Shown here in pieces: positions 7,248 to 14,773 of a DNA stretch of 64,000 nucleotides. The DNA lies in NCBI RefSeq assembly GCF_019969685.1, contig NZ_JAHXYZ010000002.1:558001-622000 (forward strand). Reading direction: 5' to 3'. This stretch comes from Microbacterium sp. EST19A. GTDB lineage: Bacteria > Actinomycetota > Actinomycetes > Actinomycetales > Microbacteriaceae. The notes beneath the pieces were generated by a model. The model was not told the origin of the DNA and ran no database searches. It saw only the letters and a list, made by a program, of their open reading frames with translations. Both the position numbers and the translations under genes were made by a program. Positions within the stretch are counted from its first letter, which is position 1. Each line of letters begins with the position of its first letter.

Positions 7248-9232
7248 TGCACGTCTATCCCCGGCTGATCCCCGTCCTCCTCCTCGAGGGCGAGCGCCTC
7301 GTGAAGACCAAGGCCTTCGATGATCCCCGCTACGTCGGCGACCCGGTCAACGTCATCAGCATCTTCAACGACCTCGAGGTCGACGAACTGGTGATCCTCG
7401 ACATCGGAGCAGCGAGAAGCCGCGTGCCGGCGCCGATGGCGCTGTTGAGCAGGATCGCGACCGAGGCCTTCATCCCGCTCGCCTACGGCGGCGGGGTCGA
7501 GACGGCGGAGCAGGCGCAGGCGATCATCGCCTCCGGCTTCGAGAAGATCATCGTGAACACCGCTCTGGTGACGCGCCCCGACGACGTGCGCCAGATGGTC
7601 CGGGCGCTCGGCTCGCAGGCGATCGTCGCGAGCCTCGACGTGCGCGGCACCGAAGACGGGTACGTCGTGCACACCGGCGGAGGAGTGGATGCCGCGCCCG
7701 TCACGGTCGACGAATGGGTCGCGCTCGCGACCGACATCGGAGTCGGCGAGATCCTCGTCACGAACATCGATCACGAGGGCACGCGCGGAGGCATCGACCT
7801 CGACCTCGTCCGCACCGTGGCCGCGACCGCGACGGTGCCGGTGATCGCGCACGGCGGCGTCGGCGGCCGCGACGACCTGGTCTCTCCGATCGAGCATGCG
7901 GGGGCCTCCGCGGTCGCCGCGGGAACGGCCTTCGTCATGCAGTCCGGCCGCGAGAGCGTGCTCATCAACTACCCGACGAGGCCGCAGATCGACGCCCTCT
8001 TCGGCCACCTCTTCGACGGACGCGGCGAGCCCATCGCCGCGCAGCAGTTCGGGCTGGACCTGGACGCCGCGACGTCCGACGAGTTCCTGAGCTCGCCGAG
8101 CGTGTGCCGCCGGTGCATCATCACCTCCGACGTCCCTGGTGCGGCCTTCGACGCCGACGGCGTCTGCTACTACTGCCACCTGCACGACTCGCTCGACAAG
8201 CAGTACCCGATCGGGGCCGAGAGCGAGAAGGCGCTCGACAAGTTCGTCGCCGAGCTCAAGGCCGCGGGCCGTGGCAAGAAGTACGACTGCATCATGGGGG
8301 TGAGCGGCGGAACCGATTCGTCGTACCTCGCGCACCTGCTCGTCAAGAAGGGCGTGCGCCCGCTGGCCGTGCACTTCGACAACACCTGGAACTCCCCCAC
8401 AGCGACCTCGAACATCTTCGCGGTGCTCGACAAGCTCGGCGTCGACCTCGAGACCTACGTCGTCGACAACGCGGAGTACGACGACATCTACCGCTCGTTC
8501 ATGCTGGCCGGCGTCAAGGACATCGAGGCGCCGACAGACATCGGCTTCATGGGCGTCCTCTACCGCGCGGCCGAGAAGCACGGCATCCGCCACATCGTCG
8601 AGGGCCACTCGTTCCGCACCGAGGGCATCTCCCCCATGGGCTGGCTCTACATGGACGGCGGCTACATCAAGGGAGTGCACAAGCTCTTCGGCCGGCTTCC
8701 GATGAAGACCTACCCGAACCTCGACTTCACGAACTTCGTCAAGTGGTCGGCGTTCAGCCGCATCCAGCGCACGCGTCCGCTGTACTGGATCGATTACAAC
8801 AAGGAAGACGCCAAGCGCTTCCTGGCCGATGAATACGGCTGGCAGTGGTACGGAGGACACCACCTGGAGAACCGCTTCACAGCGTTCTACCACACCTACT
8901 TCCTGCCCACCCGCTTCGGGATCAACTTCCGACAGATCGAGCTCTCCGCGCTCGTGCGCTCGGGGCAGATGGACCGGAGGCTCGCTGCCGCCCAGTTCAT
9001 CGAGCCGCGGCACGGCGACCCCGAACTCATCGCGATGGTGAAGAAGCGCATCGGCTTCGATGATGCCGGCTTCGAGCACATCATGACGATGCCGAAGAAG
9101 GACTACACGGACTACCCGACATACAAGCGCCGCTTCGAGCTGCTCCGGCCGTTCTTCTGGCTCATGTGGAAGCTGGACCGCGTGCCGAAGAGCTTCTATG
9201 TGAAGTTCTGCATCCCGCGCAAGAAGCGATGA
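7247..9232 (+). CDS. HisF-like / N-acetyl-sugar amidotransferase (PseA/WbpG) fusion
   Basis: 661 residues joining two proteins that are normally separate. Residues 1-255 form a HisF-type TIM barrel; the N-terminal catalytic C-L-D of true HisF is replaced by V-L-L-L (residues 10-13), while Asp131 in SLDVR is kept, as in HisF2-type ammonia-channel proteins. Residues 280-661 are a PseA/WbpG-type amidotransferase: paired zinc cysteines CRRC (287-290) and CYYC (307-310), then the ATP pyrophosphatase loop SGGTDSS (353-359), and an E-G-H-S-F-R-T-E-G-I motif further on. The expected reaction is ATP- and glutamine-dependent conversion of an acetamido to an acetamidino group on a nucleotide sugar. It is continuous, with no stop or frameshift between the halves. 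The start overlaps the HisH stop. Confidence 0.9.
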   Translation: MHVYPRLIPVLLLEGERLVKTKAFDDPRYVGDPVNVISIFNDLEVDELVILDIGAARSRVPAPMALLSRIATEAFIPLAYGGGVETAEQAQAIIASGFEKIIVNTALVTRPDDVRQMVRALGSQAIVASLDVRGTEDGYVVHTGGGVDAAPVTVDEWVALATDIGVGEILVTNIDHEGTRGGIDLDLVRTVAATATVPVIAHGGVGGRDDLVSPIEHAGASAVAAGTAFVMQSGRESVLINYPTRPQIDALFGHLFDGRGEPIAAQQFGLDLDAATSDEFLSSPSVCRRCIITSDVPGAAFDADGVCYYCHLHDSLDKQYPIGAESEKALDKFVAELKAAGRGKKYDCIMGVSGGTDSSYLAHLLVKKGVRPLAVHFDNTWNSPTATSNIFAVLDKLGVDLETYVVDNAEYDDIYRSFMLAGVKDIEAPTDIGFMGVLYRAAEKHGIRHIVEGHSFRTEGISPMGWLYMDGGYIKGVHKLFGRLPMKTYPNLDFTNFVKWSAFSRIQRTRPLYWIDYNKEDAKRFLADEYGWQWYGGHHLENRFTAFYHTYFLPTRFGINFRQIELSALVRSGQMDRRLAAAQFIEPRHGDPELIAMVKKRIGFDDAGFEHIMTMPKKDYTDYPTYKRRFELLRPFFWLMWKLDRVPKSFYVKFCIPRKKR

Positions 9233-10404
9233 TGGCGGACTCCACCTCGGTGGTGTTCCGTCGGCAGAAGGCGCTGCTACGCACACTGTCGTGGGTCTTC
9301 CGGCCGTTCGCGCTGTTCACCCGGCGGATCGACTGGGTGGTCGGGCCGGAGGACATCGCGCTCATGGCGACGCACATCGCGGAGGCGCTGCCGAACAGCT
9401 ACACCGCGATCCATGCGCGCAACCCCTTCTACACGGTGCCGTACGACGCGGTGATCCAGACGTCGTCGACCGCATTCGGAGGCCGGCTCGCCACCTGGCG
9501 ACGTCTCTACGGCGGTCCGATCCTGCTCGCCTGGCTGGTCAACCGGGCCCGGGGATTCATCTACGTCGGCGGCGGCGCGTTCCTCGAAGGACATCACGAC
9601 GAGCGGGAGTTCGAGTTCGCGTTCATCCGCGGTCGCAAGCGGCGCCTCGTCTGCTACTTCACCGGCAACGACATCCGCTCGCCCCGGCTCTCCGTGGAGC
9701 AGGCCGAGCAGACCGGCCGTCCCAACATCGGGTCGATCCTCGTCACCGTCGATCCGGTGTTCGCCAGCCCGGAGTACGACGACGCGCGACGAACCCGCGC
9801 CCAGGTGGCCGAGCGGCATGCGGAGGCGATCTTCAACGCCCGCAACGACCAGCTCTCCTACCTGGAGGGGCACACCCACCCCTTCCTCTACTTCTACCCC
9901 GACGAGCAGTTCGCAGGTCCCACCGACAAGTTCGACGCGCCCGAGCGCATCGTCGTCGTCCATGCGCCGTCCAATCCCCTCCTCAAGGGCACGGATGCCG
10001 TGCGCGAGGCCATGGCGCGGATCACGCGGACGCACCCGCATGTCGAGTATCGGGAACTGATCGGCGTGCCCCACGAAGAGGTCCTCGCCGCGCTGGACGA
10101 GGCGCACATCGCCCTCAACGAGTTCTACGCCTCGGTTCCCGGGGTTTTCGGGGTCGAGGCCATGGCACGGCGCTGCGTCCTCGTGACGAGCGCGCGCGTG
10201 GCCGACGAGCCCGATCTCGGCCAGGACGCGGAGGGCGCGTGGGCCGTCGCCGACGTGCACACGCTCCACGACGTGGTCGCGGACCTGCTGGCGCACCCCG
10301 AGCGGATGCCGGAACTGGCGGACCACGGGTGGGACTGGTCGATGCGCCACGCCTCCGCCTCGGCCAGCACGAGAGCGCTGACGCGCGCGATCGCCGACGC
10401 CTGA
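9229..10404 (+). CDS. Putative glycosyltransferase (GT4-like C-terminal half)
   Basis: 391-residue protein of the glycopolymer operon. The C-terminal half has GT-B features: a V-V-V-H-A-P-S-N-P-x-x-K-G-T motif, then A-L-N-E-F-Y and V-F-G-V-E-A-M-A-R, equivalent to the nucleotide-sugar region of GT4 enzymes. The same V-H-A-P-S/T-N-P-K-G-T signature is in the paralogues at 13538, 14757 and 17106, so it is a distant member of that set. The N-terminal half is basic (FRRQKALLRTLSWVFRPF) and may contact the membrane. Start is the ATGATG overlapping the stop of the fusion gene. Donor and acceptor unknown. Confidence 0.75.
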   Translation: MMADSTSVVFRRQKALLRTLSWVFRPFALFTRRIDWVVGPEDIALMATHIAEALPNSYTAIHARNPFYTVPYDAVIQTSSTAFGGRLATWRRLYGGPILLAWLVNRARGFIYVGGGAFLEGHHDEREFEFAFIRGRKRRLVCYFTGNDIRSPRLSVEQAEQTGRPNIGSILVTVDPVFASPEYDDARRTRAQVAERHAEAIFNARNDQLSYLEGHTHPFLYFYPDEQFAGPTDKFDAPERIVVVHAPSNPLLKGTDAVREAMARITRTHPHVEYRELIGVPHEEVLAALDEAHIALNEFYASVPGVFGVEAMARRCVLVTSARVADEPDLGQDAEGAWAVADVHTLHDVVADLLAHPERMPELADHGWDWSMRHASASASTRALTRAIADA

Positions 10405-10426
10405 ACGTCGGGGAGAAGGAGTCACC

Positions 10427-12232
10427 ATGTTCTTCGCAGTGAGCCTGCATCCGGCCGGGAGTTCGGATCGCGTCGATCGAGCAGCGCAGCTCCATGCGCG
10501 TCACCTCGCGGAGTCCGGGCGATTCGGCGACCTGGGGCGACGCGAGTTCGTCGGGGGGTCCTTGCACTGGGACGCGGGCTCCTCGCACGCCGACATCACC
10601 GACGCGCCCGACGGCAGCGGGTTCCTGCTCCGCGGCGGCTACGTCGCGGGCGATGACGGGTGGCGCGACGGCCGGCACGCGACGGAGGATCCTGACAACT
10701 GGGGAGAATTCGCCGCCATTCGCGTTCGTCCGACGACGGCCGGTTCACAGATCGACGTCTGGGCTGATCGCGCGGGCTCGTGGCCGCTGTACCACGGCAC
10801 GGCGGGTCGCCACACGGTCATCTCCAACGACCCGCATTTCGTCGCGCTCGCCCTCGGCATCACGACGCTCAGCGCGCAGGGATCCTACGAGCTCCTGGCG
10901 TATCACCACGCCATCGGACGGGAGACGACGCTCAGCGGGGTCTACGCCCTCGTGGCCGGCGAAGCGCTGCAGGCCGAGACCGACGGCTCCGGGAGCCCCG
11001 GGGTCCGGCTTCTTCGTCGCTCGAGCATGCAGTACTCGCGTCCTGCGGCCAGTCCCGACGAGACCTACGAGGCCCTGCGCGACGCGGTCGCGCAGATCGG
11101 ACCGCTGCACGATCCGGACCGCACGCTGACGCTTCAGATCTCCGGCGGACTCGACAGCAGGCTCACCCTCGGCGTTCTGGCGGAGGCCGGCCCGGACAGG
11201 CCGGAGGCGGTGACGCTCGACCTGTCGACGCCGGAGGAGCTCGAGGTCGCGCACCGCGTCGCCACGACGCTCGGATTCCCGCATCGGACGGCCCGACTCG
11301 ACGAGATGTCGCTGCACGCGGCGCGGTCGGGATGGTCGCTCACCGGCGGTCAGGTCTCGGTGCACGCCGCCGCAGGCAACATCCTCGCCTACGAGGTGTC
11401 CGCCAAGGCGGCGAACGGCGACGTCACGCTGGTCGGCGCCTGGCCCGGCGACTGCCTCATCGGCTCGTACGTTCCCGTGATGCCGTTGATGGTCTCCCGC
11501 TTCTCACGCGGCTGGGCCCTGCGCGACTGGTCCGGCAAACGCGCACCGATCTGGCGCGCGCGCGGCGTGGCCGTCACGGGATCCCGCGCGAAGGGCATCG
11601 CGAAGACCGCCGACCGTTCCCTGCGCCGAAGCGTGCTGCGGTCGCCGGGTCGTTCAGCCGCGCAGGCGATCAGCGCGTGGGCGATGTTCGAACGTCAGCC
11701 GCGCTTCAGCTACGTCAGCCCGGCGATCCTCTCCCACGACGTGCTGGCGGTGACCCCGGTGCTGGCCGGGCCCTATCTGGACGCGCTCCTCACGTTGAGC
11801 CCCACCGACATCATCGCCAAGAACTACTACCGCCGGATGATCCACTCGCGCCTCGTCGCGCTGCGAGACGTGCCCAATGCGAACACCGGAGCACCGGTCA
11901 GCCCCGAGCCGGTGCTGCCTCCGCGCCTCCCCCGCACCCGCCCGGAGCTCTTCGGGCTCCTGCCGGCGTCGGTCCAGGAGTTCGTGCGTCGACTGAGGCC
12001 GGCCAACCACTACATCGGCAGGCCCGCGCCCACCGCGGAGACCGAGTTCTGGAACTCCCTGTTCACGGACGAAGGCGTCGAAGCACGCGTGGACCTGGAC
12101 GGCGTCACCGTCGATGCCCGTGAGTCCGGGGACCTCCACGTCGGCAGCGTCGCGCTGGCGCTCTCCTGGTCGAGGAAGTACCTCGAAGACGCCGCCGCAG
12201 AGCTGGACGCCGCACCTACGCGGAGCGAGTGA
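10427..12232 (+). CDS. Asparagine-synthase-like amidotransferase without N-terminal nucleophile
   Basis: 601-residue AsnB-like protein. The synthetase half has the ATP pyrophosphatase loop ISGGLDSR (residues 238-245), so it should adenylate a carboxylate. The N-terminal part begins MFFAVS instead of M-C-G-I, so Cys2, the glutaminase nucleophile, is absent and free or externally supplied ammonia would be needed. Homologues in O-antigen clusters (for example WbpS-type proteins) amidate uronic acids to uronamides; this would fit the uronic acid genes here. A clear AAGGAG precedes the ATG. The 3' end overlaps the converging glycosyltransferase gene by 17 bp. True asparagine synthesis is unlikely. 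Confidence 0.8.
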   Translation: MFFAVSLHPAGSSDRVDRAAQLHARHLAESGRFGDLGRREFVGGSLHWDAGSSHADITDAPDGSGFLLRGGYVAGDDGWRDGRHATEDPDNWGEFAAIRVRPTTAGSQIDVWADRAGSWPLYHGTAGRHTVISNDPHFVALALGITTLSAQGSYELLAYHHAIGRETTLSGVYALVAGEALQAETDGSGSPGVRLLRRSSMQYSRPAASPDETYEALRDAVAQIGPLHDPDRTLTLQISGGLDSRLTLGVLAEAGPDRPEAVTLDLSTPEELEVAHRVATTLGFPHRTARLDEMSLHAARSGWSLTGGQVSVHAAAGNILAYEVSAKAANGDVTLVGAWPGDCLIGSYVPVMPLMVSRFSRGWALRDWSGKRAPIWRARGVAVTGSRAKGIAKTADRSLRRSVLRSPGRSAAQAISAWAMFERQPRFSYVSPAILSHDVLAVTPVLAGPYLDALLTLSPTDIIAKNYYRRMIHSRLVALRDVPNANTGAPVSPEPVLPPRLPRTRPELFGLLPASVQEFVRRLRPANHYIGRPAPTAETEFWNSLFTDEGVEARVDLDGVTVDARESGDLHVGSVALALSWSRKYLEDAAAELDAAPTRSE

Positions 12233-13370
12233 TCGCGCGCACGGCCGCCGCCCAGTTCTCGACCTGCGCCTCGGCGGAGAGTGCCTCTGCGTGAGTCTGC
12301 GCCGCGGCCTTGAACCCGTCGACGGCCTCGGCCGAGAGCCCGTTCACCGCGGTGAGGATGCTCGACTCGGTGAAGTCCGCGGTGACGATACCGAGGCCGC
12401 GCTCCGTCACGATGCCGGCCATCTCGATCGACGGCCCGACGATGATGCCGAGTCTCGCCTGCACGAAGTCGAAGAACTTGTTCGGCAGCGCGAGCGCGTT
12501 GTTCTCGCTGGTCGGCGGCAGCACATGGATCCCCACGTCGTAGCCGTGGAGCGCGTCGATCAGGTCCGCCTGCGACACCGGCTCGTGCACGGTGATCCGC
12601 GGCCCGAGCTCCCCGGCGAGAGCGACCAGGTGCTCGCGATCGGTGGGCGGGTTGTAGGTCAGGTAGAGGTCGAGGCTGACGTCCGCCGATGACTGGGCGA
12701 CCGCCCGCATGATCTCGGCCAGACCGCGCTCTCGGAACGGATTGCCGCTGTGCACGAGTCGGATGGTGGCCCCGGTCGGGGTGGGTGCGAAATCCCGGAG
12801 GGGTGTCGCGTTGGTCACCACGCCGGCGTCGAGGCCGTACTCGCCATAGCGCTTCGCGATCTCGCGGCCGACGGTCGTGGACGACCGTACGCGCGACGCG
12901 AACCGCGTGATGAGCCAGGTCCAGTACCGGCGCTGTCGCTGACCCAGCTTCGTGTCGTCGACGGGAAGCCCCGGGAAGAACTCGTGGAGGTCGGCGTGGA
13001 CGCGATCGGCCCCCGCGACCGAGATCGCCGCGCCCAAGGTCTCGGCATCGTTCGCGATGACCGCATCGAACCGGCGCCCGTTCAGGAGGCGCCTCGTCTG
13101 CTGCACGAGCGGCACATGATCGTACGTCCAGCGAAACCATTCCCGCTCGCGGGCGATGTCGTCGATGAGGTTGCCCCACCGCCCTCTCGGGCGGACATCA
13201 TCCGGATCGAGGGAGATGTGCTCGACGCGGGGATCAGGGGACGCACCGGGCGAGCACGTCGTGACCTCGTACTCGTCGGCGAGTCGGCGCACCTGCTTGA
13301 TGACGCGCGGATCGATGTCGATCGCGTCGTACGAGAGGATGAGGACGGTCGGCCGCGCCGACGACGTCAC
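12216..13370 (-). CDS. Glycosyltransferase family 4
   Basis: 384-residue GT-B glycosyltransferase. It starts with T-V-L-I-L-S-Y-D and a D-P-R-V motif typical of GT4 enzymes; L-V-H-S-G-N begins the C-terminal domain, where the usual E-x7-E region is modified to S-E-N-N-A-L-A-L-P-N-K-F-F-D, a pattern common in actinobacterial GT4 proteins. Two adjacent GTG codons (13373, 13370) are possible starts; 13370 forms a GTGA overlap with the stop of a 21-codon leaderless reading frame, so it is preferred. It converges on the AsnB-like gene and diverges from the GT at 13538. Acceptor unknown. Confidence 0.85.
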   Translation of the reverse strand: MTSSARPTVLILSYDAIDIDPRVIKQVRRLADEYEVTTCSPGASPDPRVEHISLDPDDVRPRGRWGNLIDDIAREREWFRWTYDHVPLVQQTRRLLNGRRFDAVIANDAETLGAAISVAGADRVHADLHEFFPGLPVDDTKLGQRQRRYWTWLITRFASRVRSSTTVGREIAKRYGEYGLDAGVVTNATPLRDFAPTPTGATIRLVHSGNPFRERGLAEIMRAVAQSSADVSLDLYLTYNPPTDREHLVALAGELGPRITVHEPVSQADLIDALHGYDVGIHVLPPTSENNALALPNKFFDFVQARLGIIVGPSIEMAGIVTERGLGIVTADFTESSILTAVNGLSAEAVDGFKAAAQTHAEALSAEAQVENWAAAVRAITRSA

Positions 13371-13432
13371 CACGACGTCACGATCCGGCGAGCTGCGGGG
13401 CGGTCGTCGACGGTTGCGATCCGGGCACTCAT
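13367..13432 (-). CDS. Leaderless 21-codon mini-ORF ahead of GT4 gene
   Basis: ATG at 13432 stands 7 nt behind TAGACT on the minus strand and opens 21 codons rich in Ala and Arg. Its TGA overlaps the GTG of the glycosyltransferase at 13370 (GTGA). The GT start has no Shine-Dalgarno, so ribosomes could reach it by termination-reinitiation. Seen directly: the frame, the -10 and the overlap. Inferred: that it is translated and couples expression. Confidence 0.45.
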   Translation of the reverse strand: MSARIATVDDRPAARRIVTSW

Positions 13433-13439
13433 GCGCACC

Positions 13440-13445
13440 AGTCTA
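13440..13445 (-). promoter_or_regulatory. -10 element (TAGACT), minus strand
   Basis: TAGACT read on the minus strand, 7 nt before ATG 13432. It mirrors the plus-strand TAGACT at 13491-13496; the two share the intervening palindrome. Confidence 0.55.
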
Positions 13446-13462
13446 GGACGCCGCGGCGGCGG

Positions 13463-13472
13463 CTCCCGGGAG
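13463..13472. promoter_or_regulatory. Palindrome CTCCCGGGAG between divergent promoters (candidate operator)
   Basis: A perfect 10-bp palindrome whose centre is 25-26 bp from the centre of each flanking TAGACT, so it covers the -35 position of both divergent promoters. A regulator bound here could control both glycosyltransferase transcripts. Chance occurrence in GC-rich DNA is possible. Confidence 0.35.
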
Positions 13473-13490
13473 GACGCAGCTCGGTCTCGG

Positions 13491-13496
13491 TAGACT
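13491..13496 (+). promoter_or_regulatory. -10 element (TAGACT), plus strand
   Basis: TAGACT ends 6 nt before ATG 13503, giving a leaderless transcript for the 12-codon mini-ORF and the following glycosyltransferase genes. No recognisable -35 sequence. Confidence 0.55.
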
Positions 13497-13502
13497 GAGG
13501 GG

Positions 13503-13541
13503 ATGACCGCTGCCCGTTCCACGATCGCTCCGCGCTCGTGA
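13503..13541 (+). CDS. Leaderless 12-codon mini-ORF ahead of glycosyltransferase operon
   Basis: ATG at 13503 lies 6 nt after TAGACT. The frame encodes 12 residues (MTAARSTIAPRS) and its TGA overlaps the GTG of the glycosyltransferase at 13538 in the form GTGA. The GT start lacks a Shine-Dalgarno, so translational coupling from this mini-ORF is the simplest way to reach it. Same layout as the divergent mini-ORF at 13367-13432. Confidence 0.45.
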   Translation: MTAARSTIAPRS

Positions 13542-14773
13542 ACCGCAATCGTCTGCCTGGCTGGATCAACTCCGTCGTCGACCGGATCGCGGACGCGCCG
13601 ATGAGTCCGATCGGCCGGCTCGCCGCACGCCGCCTGGGCGCCGCCGCGCCTGCGGGCGTCGTTCCCGTGACGCAGTTCGAGGACAAGCCGATCCGGGTGC
13701 TGATCGCTCCGGTGAACTATTCCGGACAGGGGCGCGCATGGGCGCGGGCGCTGGAAGCCGCCGACGCGTCGATCTCGGCGCGCAACATGGCCGTCGATGT
13801 GCCCGGCGGGTTCTCCTTCGATGCGGACCTGGTCGTTCCCGTCGGGACCTATCACAACGGAACGGAATGGCAGGATCGCCAGTTGGCCGCTGCGAGTCGC
13901 GCCACGCACGTGCTGATCGAGGCAGAGGAGCCGCCGTTCGGACGGATGCTCTCCCGCTCGGTCGTCGCCCAGGCTGCGGCACTGGTGGAGCGCGGCGTGG
14001 ACGTCGCCTACCTCGCCCATGGCACGGACGTGCGGCTCCCCTCTCGGCACATGTCCGACAACCCGTGGTCGCACTACGGCGATCCCGCGCTGTACGCACC
14101 GAGGGCGGAGATCCTCGCCGCACGGAACATCCGCCTGCTCGAGGAGAGCGGCCGACCGCTCTTCGTCTCCACACCCGACCTCCTGGACTACCTGCCCTCC
14201 GCGAGCTGGTGCCCCGTCGTCGTCGACCCGGCTCGCTGGGCGACGGAACGCCCGCACCGCCCCGACGGTCCCCTGCGGGTCGCTCATGTGCCCTCGGTGT
14301 CGACGGTGAAGGGCACGCAGCTCATCCTTCCCGCGCTCGAGAAGCTCGATCAGGAGGGCATCATCGACCTCCGGCTCGTGCAGGGCGTCCCGAGCGCGGA
14401 GATGCCTGCCGTGTTCGCCGCGGCCGAAGTGGTGGTGGACCAGGTGCGCATCGGCTCGTACGGCGTCGCGGCCTGCGAGGCGCTGGCCGCGGGATGCATC
14501 GTGGTGGGCCACGTCTCCGAGCGCGTGCGCACGGAGGTGGAGCGCCGCACCGGTCGGGTGCTTCCGGTGGTCGAGAGCGATCCGACCGGCATCGAGGCGG
14601 CTCTCCGCTCCCTCGCCGCTCTGCCGGACCGATCCGAGCTCATCGTCGCCGGCGTCGACTTCGTGCGCCACGTCCACGACGGACGCCTGGCCGCCGCGGT
14701 GCTGCGGGACGACTGGATCACGCCTCGGGCCAGAACCGACCAGGAAGGCGAAGCACATGCATCCCGCGATTGA
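13538..14773 (+). CDS. Paralogous glycosyltransferase A (GT4-like)
   Basis: 411-residue putative glycosyltransferase, first of three related genes. Shared motifs are A-P-V-N-Y-S-G-Q-G near residue 52, A-R-N-M near 87, L-I-E-A-E, the block HGTDVRLPS, a V-S-T-P-D-L motif, and near the C-terminus V-V-D-Q-V-R-I-G-S-Y-G-V-A-A-C-E-A, the likely nucleotide-sugar site. It is closest in length and N-terminus (LPGW, IGRLA) to the copy at 17106. GTG start, reached through the preceding mini-ORF. Its 3' end overlaps the next paralogue by 17 bp. Donor sugar and acceptor unknown; cytoplasmic, with no membrane segments. Confidence 0.8.
   Translation: MNRNRLPGWINSVVDRIADAPMSPIGRLAARRLGAAAPAGVVPVTQFEDKPIRVLIAPVNYSGQGRAWARALEAADASISARNMAVDVPGGFSFDADLVVPVGTYHNGTEWQDRQLAAASRATHVLIEAEEPPFGRMLSRSVVAQAAALVERGVDVAYLAHGTDVRLPSRHMSDNPWSHYGDPALYAPRAEILAARNIRLLEESGRPLFVSTPDLLDYLPSASWCPVVVDPARWATERPHRPDGPLRVAHVPSVSTVKGTQLILPALEKLDQEGIIDLRLVQGVPSAEMPAVFAAAEVVVDQVRIGSYGVAACEALAAGCIVVGHVSERVRTEVERRTGRVLPVVESDPTGIEAALRSLAALPDRSELIVAGVDFVRHVHDGRLAAAVLRDDWITPRARTDQEGEAHASRD

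Noticed and set aside
6615..7960. HisH and HisF of histidine biosynthesis
   Set aside because: No other his genes are present, the HisF N-terminal catalytic Asp motif is replaced, and HisF is fused to a sugar amidotransferase.
10427..12232. Genuine asparagine synthetase
   Set aside because: The Cys2 nucleophile is missing, the N-terminal domain is divergent and the gene lies inside a glycan operon.
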